Of a DNA stretch of 64,000 nucleotides, positions 1 through 8,486 are shown one piece after another. This DNA comes from an uncultured Clostridia bacterium (GTDB lineage: Bacteria > Bacillota > Clostridia > TANB77 > CAG-508): contig CAQZSK010000007.1 in the NCBI GenBank assembly GCA_948934525.1, positions 1-64,000 on the forward strand. Reading direction: 5' to 3'. Made by a program: the position numbers and the translations under genes. The notes under the pieces were generated by a model. The model made no database searches and was not told the DNA's origin. It saw nothing but the letters and a program-made list of their open reading frames with translations. Position 1 is the first letter of the stretch, and the number at the start of each line of letters is the position of its first letter.

Positions 1-950
1 CAACAATTACAGTTAAAACAACAGATGGAAGTAATTTAAGTAAAACATGTAAAGTGACAGTAGACGATAGTGTAGAAGTAACAACTTTAACAGATTTCCA
101 AACAAAGAATACTATAGCCAAAGATGAAAATGGAAATTTAATAACAATACCAGGAGACTTCAAAGTATTAACAAGTGAAGGAACAAAAGTAACCCAAGGA
201 ATAGTGATACAAGATAGAGAAGGAAATGAATTTGTATGGGTACCTATAGATTCAGTATCAACAGGAACAAGTAAGCCAGCAGATGATATACGATTGGGAA
301 GATATACTTTTGCTAATACTTATGGAACGCCAAAGAAAGAACAGGATGCAGATGATTATACAGAAATAGTAATAATAAGTATTCATTATCAAGAGTTAAC
401 CAGTGATTCAGGAAACATGGCAGCCAAAAACTTAGGAGACTTTGTAACAAAAACACAATTAAATGGAGGATATTATTTTGGAAGATATGAAGCAAGTAAA
501 GGAACTGATGATAAAGCAAAATCCCAATATAATAAAGGAGGATGGAATAATATCACTCAACCAGATGCAGCAATAGCAGCAAGAGAAATGTATAACAGTA
601 ATTATGTGGAAAGTGATTTAATCAATAGCTATAGCTGGGATACTGCGATTGTTTTTATCCAAAAATATTCTGAAGACACAAGTTATGCAGAGAAACATTT
701 TGATAGGGATAATGTATTAAACACAGGAATATCAGGTGATAAAGTATGCAATATTTATGACATGGTTGCAAATTTTAGTGAATGGACAACAGAACATTCA
801 GATGAGTATGTGGGTGGTAATGGATGGTCGTATTGCGTTATGAGAGGAGGAGCGTATGGTGTTCCAAATCCGTCTAAAACTCGTCTTAGATATACTACTA
901 CCTTTAAAGAAAGTCGTAAATCCTTCCGTCCACTATTATATTTGAAATAG
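1..950 (+). CDS. Surface protein with Big_2 remnant and C-type-lectin-like C-terminus (5' partial)
   Basis: The frame is open from base 3, so the gene begins left of the window; the GTG at 54 is not its start. The first codons (ITVKTTDGSN) match the end of a Big_2 Ig-like domain also present in the gene at 9432. After a linker comes 'EFVWVPI' and a domain of the FGE-sulfatase/C-type-lectin kind: NIYDMVANFSEWT, MRGGAYG and a terminal SFRPLLYLK. The same layout occurs in the gene at 51348, whose N-terminus is pilin-like, so this one probably has a pilin-like start too (inference). Lectin-type C-termini like this are the usual scaffold of DGR variable proteins. Role: probably surface adhesion or ligand binding; no enzyme function is implied. 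Confidence 0.75.
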   Translation, partial: TITVKTTDGSNLSKTCKVTVDDSVEVTTLTDFQTKNTIAKDENGNLITIPGDFKVLTSEGTKVTQGIVIQDREGNEFVWVPIDSVSTGTSKPADDIRLGRYTFANTYGTPKKEQDADDYTEIVIISIHYQELTSDSGNMAAKNLGDFVTKTQLNGGYYFGRYEASKGTDDKAKSQYNKGGWNNITQPDAAIAAREMYNSNYVESDLINSYSWDTAIVFIQKYSEDTSYAEKHFDRDNVLNTGISGDKVCNIYDMVANFSEWTTEHSDEYVGGNGWSYCVMRGGAYGVPNPSKTRLRYTTTFKESRKSFRPLLYLK

Positions 951-992
951 CTCTAAAGATAATAAAAAAATAGTTACAAATTTAAAAAAATA

Positions 993-1021
993 CTTGCAAT
1001 TACTGGAAAAATAGAATATAA
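993..1021 (+). promoter_or_regulatory. Sigma-A promoter of the rimP operon
   Basis: TTGCAA (993-998), a 17-bp spacer, then TATAAT (1016-1021). It lies upstream of the 1045 hairpin, so that hairpin would be in the rimP leader RNA. Confidence 0.65.
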
Positions 1022-1044
1022 TAATAATCACATAATAAATTACT

Positions 1045-1073
1045 AGAAGCGTGGGAACAAATCCCACGCTTCT
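1045..1073 (+). promoter_or_regulatory. Leader hairpin before rimP (attenuator or terminator)
   Basis: A perfect 12-bp stem AGAAGCGTGGGA / TCCCACGCTTCT with a 5-nt loop. Only a weak T-run follows (TCTATCG), so termination would be inefficient. Because a good promoter lies upstream, it is more likely a leader element of rimP-nusA than just the terminator of the preceding gene. NusA-linked attenuation is an inference. Confidence 0.5.
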
Positions 1074-1115
1074 ATCGTAGAATAATTTGAAGAAATAGAT
1101 TATAAGAGGAGCAAA

Positions 1116-1580
1116 ATGGCAAATATAGAAGAAAAGGTGGAAGACCTAATTAATGAAACAATTGAAGACTTAGGGTATGAATTATATGATGTTATTTATG
1201 AAAAAGAAGCACAAGATTATTACTTAAGAGTTTTCATTGATACACCAAATGGAATTAGTTTAGAGGATTGTGAGAAAGTAAATGATGCAATTAATGATAT
1301 GCTAGATGAAGCAAATTATATTAAAGATCAATATTTCTTAGAAGTATCTTCTCCAGGAGTAGAAAGAGTGTTAAGAAAAGATCAACATTTAGAAGCAAAT
1401 TTAGGAAATGAAATTGTATGTAATCTATTTAAGCCAATAGAGAAGATGAAGCAAATAGAAGGTATTTTACAAGAATTTGATCAAGATAAGTTAGTATTAC
1501 AAGTTGAGGACGAGGAAAGAACTATAGGAATAGAGAGAAAGAATATTGCGAAAATGAAATTAAAATATCATTGGAATTAA
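1116..1580 (+). CDS. rimP: Ribosome maturation factor RimP
   Basis: 154 residues, the usual length. The N-terminal domain has the family pattern (ETIEDLGYELYDVIYEK ... LRVFIDTPNGISLEDCEKV), then 'FLEVSSPGVERVL', the family signature, and a C-terminal SH3-like part. RimP assists 30S subunit maturation. An AGAGGAG ribosome binding site precedes the ATG. First gene of the rimP-nusA-rnpM-ylxQ-infB-rbfA block, with nusA 16 bp downstream. Confidence 0.96.
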   Translation: MANIEEKVEDLINETIEDLGYELYDVIYEKEAQDYYLRVFIDTPNGISLEDCEKVNDAINDMLDEANYIKDQYFLEVSSPGVERVLRKDQHLEANLGNEIVCNLFKPIEKMKQIEGILQEFDQDKLVLQVEDEERTIGIERKNIAKMKLKYHWN

Positions 1581-1596
1581 GGAGGAATTAGGAAAA

Positions 1597-3015
1597 ATGA
1601 AGAAGGCAAGAGCAAATGGACCAGCTATTGATAGCAAAGAACTAATTGAGGCATTAGAAGAACTAGAAAAAGAAAGAGGAATAAAGAAAGATGTTATTTT
1701 AGAGTCTATTGAAACTGCTTTAGTAACAGCATATAAAAGAAACTTTGAGTCAAGCGAAAATGTAAAAGTAACGATGGATAGTAAGTCAGGTGAAACCCAT
1801 GTATATGCAGAAAAAGAAGTTGTTGAAATAGTAGAAAATCCAAATTTACAAATTAATTTAGCAGATGCTCAAAAATTAAGTAAAAAATTAGCAATTGGAG
1901 ATATTGCTGAAATTGAAATTGTTCCAAAAAACTTTGGAAGAATTGCAGCACAAACGGCAAAACAAGTTATTGTACAAAAAATTAGAGAAGAGTCTAGAAA
2001 TGTTCTTTTTGAAGCATTTAATGATAGAAAAGGTGAAATCGTATCAGGATTAGTACAAAAAGCAGATGGCGGAGTTGTAGTATTAGATTTAGGAAGATTA
2101 GAAGGTGTTATGACAGTAAGAGAACAAATACCAACTGAAAAATATCATGTAAATGACAAATTAAGAGCTTATGTAGTTGATGTAGAAAGAGGAGCCAAAG
2201 GTTCGCCACAAGTATTAGTATCAAGAGCATGTCCAGACTTTGTTAGAAAATTATTTGAATTAGAGATTCCAGAAATTTATGAAGGAGTTATTGAATTAAA
2301 AAGTGTTTCAAGAGATCCAGGAAGTAGAAGCAAAGTAGCAGTATATTCTCCAAATGAAAATATTGATCCAGTTGGTTCTTGTGTAGGACAAAAAGGAATT
2401 CGTATTCAAAACATTATAAATGAATTAAGTGGAGAAAAAATAGATGTTATTGAATGGAATCCAGATCCTGCGATCTACATTTCTTCAGCATTACTTCCAG
2501 CACAAGTTATGGCAGTAGACATTCATGAAGAAGAAAAATTTGCACAAGTTATTGTTCCAGATGACCAATTATCATTAGCAATTGGAAAAGCAGGTCAAAA
2601 TGCAAGATTAGCTGCCAAATTAACTACTTGGAAGATTGACATAAAGAGTGAATCTCAATTTAGAGAAATGATGCAAAAGGTACAAGAAGAGGCTGAAAAT
2701 CCAGAAGTAGTAAAGGAAGAAATAAAGGAAGAAGAAGCAATGGAAGAGCCAGTTGAAGAAAAGGCTGCTAAAAAAGTAACAAAGAAAACAACTAAAAATG
2801 CAAAAGAAAATGAAGCTACCGAAGAAGTAAAAGAAGAGAAGAAAAAGGCTAGAAAAACAGAGGATAAAAAAGAGGAGTTAGAAGAATCTGACGAAAAGCC
2901 AGTTAAAAAGGCTACAAAGAAAGCTACCAAAAAAGAAGAATCAGACAAAGCTAAAAAAACAGAAACGGAGCCTACAAAAGAAAAGAAGACAAGAAAAAAG
3001 AAATCAGATGAATAA
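1597..3015 (+). CDS. nusA: Transcription termination/antitermination factor NusA
   Basis: 472 residues. The N-terminal RNA-polymerase-binding domain (about 1-130) is followed by an S1 domain (about 135-200, 'GEIVSGLVQKADGGVVVLDLG') and two KH domains (GQKGIRIQNI and AIGKAGQNARLA). From about residue 365 the protein becomes a Lys/Glu/Thr-rich low-complexity tail with repeated KKATKK units. Firmicute NusA normally stops near the KH2 domain, so this 100-residue basic/acidic extension is an addition. Same operon as rimP; binds nascent RNA and controls pausing. Confidence 0.96.
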   Translation: MKKARANGPAIDSKELIEALEELEKERGIKKDVILESIETALVTAYKRNFESSENVKVTMDSKSGETHVYAEKEVVEIVENPNLQINLADAQKLSKKLAIGDIAEIEIVPKNFGRIAAQTAKQVIVQKIREESRNVLFEAFNDRKGEIVSGLVQKADGGVVVLDLGRLEGVMTVREQIPTEKYHVNDKLRAYVVDVERGAKGSPQVLVSRACPDFVRKLFELEIPEIYEGVIELKSVSRDPGSRSKVAVYSPNENIDPVGSCVGQKGIRIQNIINELSGEKIDVIEWNPDPAIYISSALLPAQVMAVDIHEEEKFAQVIVPDDQLSLAIGKAGQNARLAAKLTTWKIDIKSESQFREMMQKVQEEAENPEVVKEEIKEEEAMEEPVEEKAAKKVTKKTTKNAKENEATEEVKEEKKKARKTEDKKEELEESDEKPVKKATKKATKKEESDKAKKTETEPTKEKKTRKKKSDE

Positions 3016-3076
3016 TGTATAAAATATACAAATACATTTAAAATAGAAGATTAATAATTATCTTGCTAAAGAATAA

Positions 3077-3111
3077 CTTAACTGTAACTCTTTTACGTTT
3101 GAACAGTTAAG
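3077..3111 (+). other. Intercistronic hairpin between nusA and rnpM
   Basis: CTTAACTGT (3077-3085) pairs with ACAGTTAAG (3103-3111) across a 17-nt loop. There is no T-run, so it is not a classical terminator; it may be an RNA processing or stability element (inference). Confidence 0.35.
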
Positions 3112-3149
3112 GAATCTATAGAAATATAAAAAAGGAAGTGATAAACATT

Positions 3150-3407
3150 TTGAAAAAATTACCACAAAGAACATGTATAGGATGCAATGCGCAAAAAGAC
3201 AAAAAGGATTTAATTCGTATTGTAAAAAATAAAGAAGAAGAAATATCACTTGATAAAACAGGAAGAGCACAAGGAAGAGGAGCCTATCTTTGTGATAGTA
3301 CAGAATGTTTAGAGAAGGCCATTAAGTCAAGAAAATTAGAAAAAAGTTTTGAAATGAAAATAAAAGATGACATTTATGAAGAGTTAAGAAAAAGAATAAA
3401 GGAGTAA
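3150..3407 (+). CDS. rnpM: YlxR-family RNA-binding protein (RnpM)
   Basis: About 85 residues with the YlxR signature 'PQRTCIGCNAQKDKKDLIRIV' and 'GRAQGRGAYLC'. The TTG at 3150 is preferred over the GTG at 3138 because AGGAAG (3133-3138) is spaced for it and the protein then starts with the usual KKLPQRTC. The family modulates RNase P in Firmicutes. It sits in its conserved place between nusA and the L7Ae-like gene. Confidence 0.88.
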   Translation: MKKLPQRTCIGCNAQKDKKDLIRIVKNKEEEISLDKTGRAQGRGAYLCDSTECLEKAIKSRKLEKSFEMKIKDDIYEELRKRIKE

Positions 3408-3413
3408 TAGAAT

Positions 3414-3737
3414 TTGAGCGATAGCACAAAAATATGTGGGCTAATAGGAATTGCCACAAAGGCAGGAAAGATTGTAGCTGGTACAGATGCATGCATAGAA
3501 GAGATGCAAAAAGGCAAAGTAAAATTAATATTAGTAGCAGAAGATGCTTCTGAAAGGACAAAGAAAGCTTTTGAGGAAGAAGCAAAAAGGTGTCAGATTA
3601 CAATATATACTATATTGTCCATAGAGGAATTAAGCAAAGCAATGGGAAAGGTAAATAAGGCAGTGATAGGAATTAAAGATATTGGTTTTTCAAAAAAAAT
3701 GATAAGTATCATTAATGGGGGTGAAGTGATTGGGTAA
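3414..3737 (+). CDS. ylxQ: L7Ae/L30e-family RNA-binding protein YlxQ
   Basis: 107 residues, TTG start. The L7Ae fold pattern is visible: 'LIGIATKAGKIVAGTDAC', 'KLILVAEDASERTKK', 'AVIGIKDIGFSKKM'. The family binds kink-turn RNA. It is 6 bp after rnpM and overlaps infB by 8 bp, indicating translational coupling in the operon. Confidence 0.9.
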   Translation: MSDSTKICGLIGIATKAGKIVAGTDACIEEMQKGKVKLILVAEDASERTKKAFEEEAKRCQITIYTILSIEELSKAMGKVNKAVIGIKDIGFSKKMISIINGGEVIG

Positions 3738-6700
3738 GATTAAAATACACGAAATAGCAAAATTATTAGGATTAGGAAGTAAAGAGGTTGTAGCCAAAGC
3801 ACAAGAGTTGGGAATTGAGGCAACGAGTCACATGAGTGCTGTGGAAGAAGAACAAGCAAGCAAAATTAAAGCAAGTTTCAAAGGTGGAGAAAAGAAAGAA
3901 GAACAACAAGATAAAAAAAGCAGTGATAAGAAAAAGGCAGAAAAGCAAACCCCAGTCATTATTAGACGTGAGGTAATTCGTACTGATGTTGAAGAAAAAG
4001 AAGAAAAGAAAGAAAAACAGGAAGTAAATAGAAATGATGTTGGTTTTGTAGAAAGAAGAAAGAATCAGGATTATAATATCGTTTATAGAAAGCAACCTGT
4101 AAAGCCAATGACAGTAAGTGAATTATTTGGTTTGAAAACGCCTCAAAAAGAAGAGAAAAAGGAAGAAACTGTAGTAGAAGAAGTAGAAGAGAAAGAAACA
4201 GTAAAACCAATAGAAACAAAACCAACCATAGAAGAAATAAAGAAAGAAACTCCAAAAGAAGAACCAAAAGTAGAGGAAGTAAAACCAAAACAAGAAGAAA
4301 AAACAGTAGTAGAAGAAAGCAAAAATACTACTGCTCCTTCAGATACACAAAATTCTTATCAAGATAATAGAGCAAATAATTATCAAAATAATCGCCAAGG
4401 AAATGGATATAACAATAATCGCTATCAAAATGATAATAGGCAAAATAATTATCAAAATCGTGATAATAGACAATTTGATAGAAACAACAATCGTCCTTAT
4501 GGTCAAAACAATAATTATCAAAATAATCATCAAGGAAATGGATATAATAATAATCGTTTCCAAAATGGAAATCGCCCAAATAATAATTATGACAATAGGC
4601 AAGGAGGCTATCAAAATAGGGATAATAGACAAAATGGTTACCAAAATCGTGATAATAGACAATTTGATAGGAATAATAACCGCCCTTATGGACAAAATAA
4701 CAATGGACAACGTCCACAATTTAACAGAAATAATAATGGAAATCGCCCATTAGACAATCGTGGTATTGATCGTAATATTAAGGACATCATGGCTACAGAA
4801 ATTGTAGAAAAAGAAGATAAAAGAGATATTAGCACAAGAGCAATTGATAAAGAAAAAGCAAATCGTTATGAAGATAACAAAGCTAAAAAAGGAACAAAAG
4901 CCAAAAAAGGTGATCGTTTCCAAGAAAGTTTTAATGAAGGTAAATTAAAAGATTTAAAACAAGTAAATCAATTATCTAATATGTTTGATGACCAAGAAGG
5001 TGGAATGCTTGATTACTATGATTTAACAACTGCTCGTGGAAAGAGAAATAAACGAAAACCACAAAAAGAAGAAGAAAGAAACAAACAAAAAATCTTTGAG
5101 TTAAAAGAAATTACTATTCCAGAAATGATTACAGTAAAAGACTTGGCAATGGAAATGAAAAAGACAAGTGGAGAAGTTATTAAAAAGCTATTTAATTATG
5201 GCATTATGGCAACAATTAATAATGCAATTGATTTTGATACAGCATTTTTAGTAGCAGAAGAGTTTGGAATTACAGCAACGAAAAAAGAAGTAGTTAAAGA
5301 AGAAGATATTCTATTTGATGATACAGAGGATACTGCTGAGGAATTAGAAGCAAGGCCACCAGTTGTAGTTGTTATGGGACACGTTGACCATGGAAAAACT
5401 TCATTACTAGATGCTATCCGTAGTACCAATGTAATTGAGGGAGAAGCTGGAGGAATTACCCAACATATTGGTGCGTATAAAGTAAATATTAAAGGTAGAG
5501 AGATTACATTTTTAGACACTCCAGGCCATGAAGCATTTACTGCTATGCGTGCAAGAGGTGCTCAAATTACCGATATTGCGATTTTAATTGTTGCAGCAGA
5601 TGATGGTGTTATGCCACAAACAGTAGAAGCTATCAACCATGCAAAAGCTGCTGAAATTCCAATCATTGTAGCAGTAAACAAAATTGACTTACCAGGTGCC
5701 AATGTAGAAAAAATAAAACAAGAATTAATGGAATATGAACTAGTACCAGAAGAATGGGGCGGAGATACTATTTATGTACCAATTTCTGCTAAAAAGAAAT
5801 TAAATATTGATAACTTATTAGAAATGGTATTATTAGTTGCTGACATGAAAGAATTAAAAGCAAATCCTAATAAACAAGCAAAAGGAACTGTTATTGAAGC
5901 AAGACTAGACAAGGCAAAAGGTCCTATTGCATCTATGTTAGTTCAAAGAGGAACCTTAGATGAAGGTGATACTATTGTTGTAGGAAAATCAATTGGTAGA
6001 ATTCGTGCTATGAAAAATGATAAAGGACAAAAAGTAAAGAAAGCAGGACCATCTACACCAGTTGAAATCATGGGATTAACAGAGGTACCAGAAGCAGGAG
6101 ATACTTTCTATGAAGTAAAAGACGAAAAAATGGCAAAACACTTAATTGAAAGAAGAAAACGTCAAGAAAAAGAACAAATTATGGCAGAAAACAGCAAAGT
6201 AACATTAAGTAATCTATTTGAAAAAATGGAAAGTGAAAGCTTAAAACAATTAAACATTATTGTCAAAGCAGATGTACAGGGTACAGCACAAGCCTTAAAA
6301 CAATCATTAGAGAAATTATCTAATGATGAAGTAAAGGTAAGAGTTATCCATGCAGTAGCAGGAGCTGTTACAGAATCTGATGTTCAACTTGCTAAAGCAG
6401 GAAAATGTATTATTCTTGCATTCAATGTACGTCCAGTAAATACTGCAAAAGATATGGCAGAAAAGGAAAGCGTTGAAATCAAGCAATATTCTGTTATTTA
6501 TCAAGCATTGGAAGACGTTGAAGCAGCTATGAAGGGAATGTTAGAGCCAATCTACCAAGAAAAAGTAATAGGAAATGCTATTGTAAGACAAACCTTCAGA
6601 GTATCAGGTGTTGGAACCATTGCAGGAGCGTATGTATCTGATGGCAAGATAGAAAGGAATGCAGGTGTTCGTGTCATCCGTGAAAATGTAGTTATCCATG

Positions 6701-6849
6701 ATGGTAAGTTAGTATCTCTAAAACGTTTCAAAGATGATGCAAAAGAAGTAACAAAAGGCTTTGAATGTGGACTTCAAATTGAAGGATATAACGATGTTAA
6801 AGAAGATGACGTATTAGAATTTTATATTATGGAAGAGGTTAAGAGATAA
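3730..6849 (+). CDS. infB: Translation initiation factor IF-2
   Basis: 1039 residues, TTG start (LGKIKIHEIAKLLG). A first IF2_N domain is at about 1-50 and a second at about 455-510. The G domain follows with GHVDHGKT (from about 549), DTPGHEAF and NKID, then domains II-IV ending in VLEFYIMEEVKR. Between the two IF2_N domains, residues about 200-355 are an Asn/Gln/Arg/Tyr-rich repeat tract (units such as NYQNRDNRQFDRNNNRPYGQ) that makes the protein some 250-300 residues longer than typical Firmicute IF-2. It delivers initiator tRNA to the 30S subunit. Confidence 0.97.
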   Translation: MGKIKIHEIAKLLGLGSKEVVAKAQELGIEATSHMSAVEEEQASKIKASFKGGEKKEEQQDKKSSDKKKAEKQTPVIIRREVIRTDVEEKEEKKEKQEVNRNDVGFVERRKNQDYNIVYRKQPVKPMTVSELFGLKTPQKEEKKEETVVEEVEEKETVKPIETKPTIEEIKKETPKEEPKVEEVKPKQEEKTVVEESKNTTAPSDTQNSYQDNRANNYQNNRQGNGYNNNRYQNDNRQNNYQNRDNRQFDRNNNRPYGQNNNYQNNHQGNGYNNNRFQNGNRPNNNYDNRQGGYQNRDNRQNGYQNRDNRQFDRNNNRPYGQNNNGQRPQFNRNNNGNRPLDNRGIDRNIKDIMATEIVEKEDKRDISTRAIDKEKANRYEDNKAKKGTKAKKGDRFQESFNEGKLKDLKQVNQLSNMFDDQEGGMLDYYDLTTARGKRNKRKPQKEEERNKQKIFELKEITIPEMITVKDLAMEMKKTSGEVIKKLFNYGIMATINNAIDFDTAFLVAEEFGITATKKEVVKEEDILFDDTEDTAEELEARPPVVVVMGHVDHGKTSLLDAIRSTNVIEGEAGGITQHIGAYKVNIKGREITFLDTPGHEAFTAMRARGAQITDIAILIVAADDGVMPQTVEAINHAKAAEIPIIVAVNKIDLPGANVEKIKQELMEYELVPEEWGGDTIYVPISAKKKLNIDNLLEMVLLVADMKELKANPNKQAKGTVIEARLDKAKGPIASMLVQRGTLDEGDTIVVGKSIGRIRAMKNDKGQKVKKAGPSTPVEIMGLTEVPEAGDTFYEVKDEKMAKHLIERRKRQEKEQIMAENSKVTLSNLFEKMESESLKQLNIIVKADVQGTAQALKQSLEKLSNDEVKVRVIHAVAGAVTESDVQLAKAGKCIILAFNVRPVNTAKDMAEKESVEIKQYSVIYQALEDVEAAMKGMLEPIYQEKVIGNAIVRQTFRVSGVGTIAGAYVSDGKIERNAGVRVIRENVVIHDGKLVSLKRFKDDAKEVTKGFECGLQIEGYNDVKEDDVLEFYIMEEVKR

Positions 6850-6951
6850 TGTCGCACTGGGGACACATGTCATATTGGGGATGTATGTTAGTGCGACATG
6901 TGTCCCCAAGTGTGACATCTGTTCCAAAACTGACAAAAGTGTCAGTTTTGG
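6850..6951 (+). repeat. GGGGAC-family palindromic intergenic repeat (double hairpin)
   Basis: First inverted repeat 6850-6917: a TGTCGCACTGGGGACACATG-type arm pairs with GACATGTGTCCCCAAG and TGTGACA, near perfect. Second 6924-6951: CCAAAACTGACA, loop AAAG, TGTCAGTTTTGG, a perfect 12-bp stem. It begins right after the infB stop and ends before the rbfA ribosome binding site. Same sequence family as 7336, 31560, 36343 and 41861. Confidence 0.8.
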
Positions 6952-6979
6952 GGACATACTTTAAAAGAAAGGAAAGCAA

Positions 6980-7336
6980 ATGGCTAAAAACAATAGACTA
7001 GACCGTGTAAACGAGGAATTGAAAAAGACTATTAGCAATATACTTACTTTTGAACTTCAAAATTCAAAAGTAACTGGTATGGTTAGTGTAACTAAAGTAA
7101 GAATTACACCTGATTTTAGATATGCCAAAGTTTATGTAAGCTTATTAAATTCAAAAAGTAATACAAAAACTATGGAAGGTCTGAAAGAATCAGCTGGGTA
7201 TATTCGTTCACAAATTGCTAAGACAATGAATTTAAGAGTAACACCAGAACTAAGTTTTGAAGTAGATGACTCTATGGAATATGGTGCTAAAATAGACAAA
7301 ATACTAAATGAGCTTAACCACAAAGAAGAAAAATAG
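6980..7336 (+). CDS. rbfA: 30S ribosome-binding factor RbfA
   Basis: 118 residues with the RbfA pattern: 'RLDRVNEELKKTISNIL', 'VSVTKVRITPDFRYAKVYVS', and 'RVTPELSFEVDDSMEYGAKID'. It is a cold-shock 16S rRNA 5'-end maturation factor with a KH-type fold. AGAAAGG precedes the ATG. It is flanked on both sides by palindromic repeats inserted into the operon. Confidence 0.96.
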   Translation: MAKNNRLDRVNEELKKTISNILTFELQNSKVTGMVSVTKVRITPDFRYAKVYVSLLNSKSNTKTMEGLKESAGYIRSQIAKTMNLRVTPELSFEVDDSMEYGAKIDKILNELNHKEEK

Positions 7337-7438
7337 TGTCAGTTTGGGGACGTTAGTTTAACTGACATTCTAGTAAAAAATGAAAAAATGTCAGTTTAGG
7401 GACAGATGTCAGTTAAACTAACGTCCCCAAACTGACAC
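7336..7438 (+). repeat. GGGGAC-family palindrome with perfect 33-bp arms
   Basis: The arms 7336-7368 and 7406-7438 are exact reverse complements over 33 bp (left arm begins GTGTCAGTTTGGGGACGTTA). The 37-bp centre contains a further TGTCAGTTTAGGGACA unit. It overlaps the last base of the rbfA stop codon and would fold into one long hairpin in the rbfA-nrnA transcript. Confidence 0.9.
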
Positions 7439-7461
7439 CAACCTGACAAAAGGAGAAAAAT

Positions 7462-8409
7462 ATGACTTTAGATAACATTTTAGAAGAGATAAAAAAAGCA
7501 GAAAAAATTGTAATATTAACACATGAACATCCAGATGGTGATGCGATAGGAAGTAGCTTAGCAATGTATCATGCATTAAAAGCATTTGGAAAAAATCCAG
7601 ATTTGATTATACCAGTACACTCTAAAGTTTTCAATTGTTTACCAGGAGTAGAAGAAATCAAAACAGAAAGTAATATAGAGCACTATGATTTAGCAATATC
7701 ATTAGATTGTGCAACAATTAAAATGTTAAATGGATTTGCCAGTTATTTTGAAAATGCTAAAGTTAAGGTTTGTATTGATCATCACAGTACAAATACTATG
7801 TTTGGAGACTATAACTATGTAAATCCGGCAGCGCCAGCTTGTGCACAAGTGTTATTAGTTATTCTGGAGTATTTTGGAATAGAAATGACAAAGGAAATTG
7901 GAACTTGTATTTTAGCTGGAATTATTACTGATACAGGTGGTTTTAAATATCAAGGAGTTACAGCAGAAACTTTTGAATTTGTAGCATGGTTGTTGAATAA
8001 AGGTGTTAATGTATCTAATATTTATCGTCAAGTGTTAGAGATTAAGACAAAACCAAATTTTGAGCTAAACAGAATCGCAAATAATAGAGTAGAATTTTTA
8101 GAAGATGGAAAGATTGCTTATACTTATATTACAGCTGAGGATGAAGCAAAAGTAGGATCAGAAAGTGGAGATCATGAAGGCATTGTAGATATTGGAAGGT
8201 GTGTAGAAGGGGTAGAAGTTTCTATTTTTATTCGTCAAACAGAAAAAGGATGCAAGATATCGCTTCGCTCTAATAACTATGTTAATGTTGCTGATGCTTG
8301 TAGTATATTTGGTGGTGGAGGTCATGCTAGAGCAGCAGGAGCTACTATACAGGGAACTATAGAGCAAGCAAAAGAAAGAGTTCTAAGTGAAGTTATTAGA
8401 TTATTATAA
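7462..8409 (+). CDS. nrnA: DHH-family bifunctional nanoRNase/pAp phosphatase NrnA
   Basis: 315 residues. N-terminal DHH domain with HEHPDGDAIGSS (about 21-32) and DHHSTN; C-terminal DHHA1 domain with GGGGHARAAG at about residue 284. These are the metal-binding and substrate motifs of oligoribonuclease/pAp phosphatases. AGGAGAAAAAT precedes the ATG. Position between rbfA and truB is conserved in Firmicutes. Confidence 0.93.
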   Translation: MTLDNILEEIKKAEKIVILTHEHPDGDAIGSSLAMYHALKAFGKNPDLIIPVHSKVFNCLPGVEEIKTESNIEHYDLAISLDCATIKMLNGFASYFENAKVKVCIDHHSTNTMFGDYNYVNPAAPACAQVLLVILEYFGIEMTKEIGTCILAGIITDTGGFKYQGVTAETFEFVAWLLNKGVNVSNIYRQVLEIKTKPNFELNRIANNRVEFLEDGKIAYTYITAEDEAKVGSESGDHEGIVDIGRCVEGVEVSIFIRQTEKGCKISLRSNNYVNVADACSIFGGGGHARAAGATIQGTIEQAKERVLSEVIRLL

Positions 8410-8413
8410 TGTA

Positions 8414-8454
8414 AATAGATATTTATAATAAAAACAATATTATAAATATCTATT
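8414..8454 (+). terminator. A/T-rich 17-bp hairpin after nrnA
   Basis: AATAGATATTTATAATA (8414-8430) and its exact reverse complement (8438-8454), followed by ATTTTA. The stem is nearly all A-T, so it is a weak terminator or a transcript-stability element. Confidence 0.4.
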
Positions 8455-8486
8455 ATTTTAAAGGAATAAAAATAGAGGGAATATAA

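Noticed and set aside
1045..1073. Simple terminator of the first gene
   Set aside because: A strong promoter lies upstream of the hairpin and the T-run is poor, so a rimP leader element is more likely.
4328..4753. Overlapping ORFs on both strands inside infB
   Set aside because: Shadow frames of the Asn/Gln-rich repeat tract in IF-2.
4360..4760. CRISPR-like repeat array
   Set aside because: The repeats are in-frame codons of IF-2 with no unique spacers; no cas genes are present.
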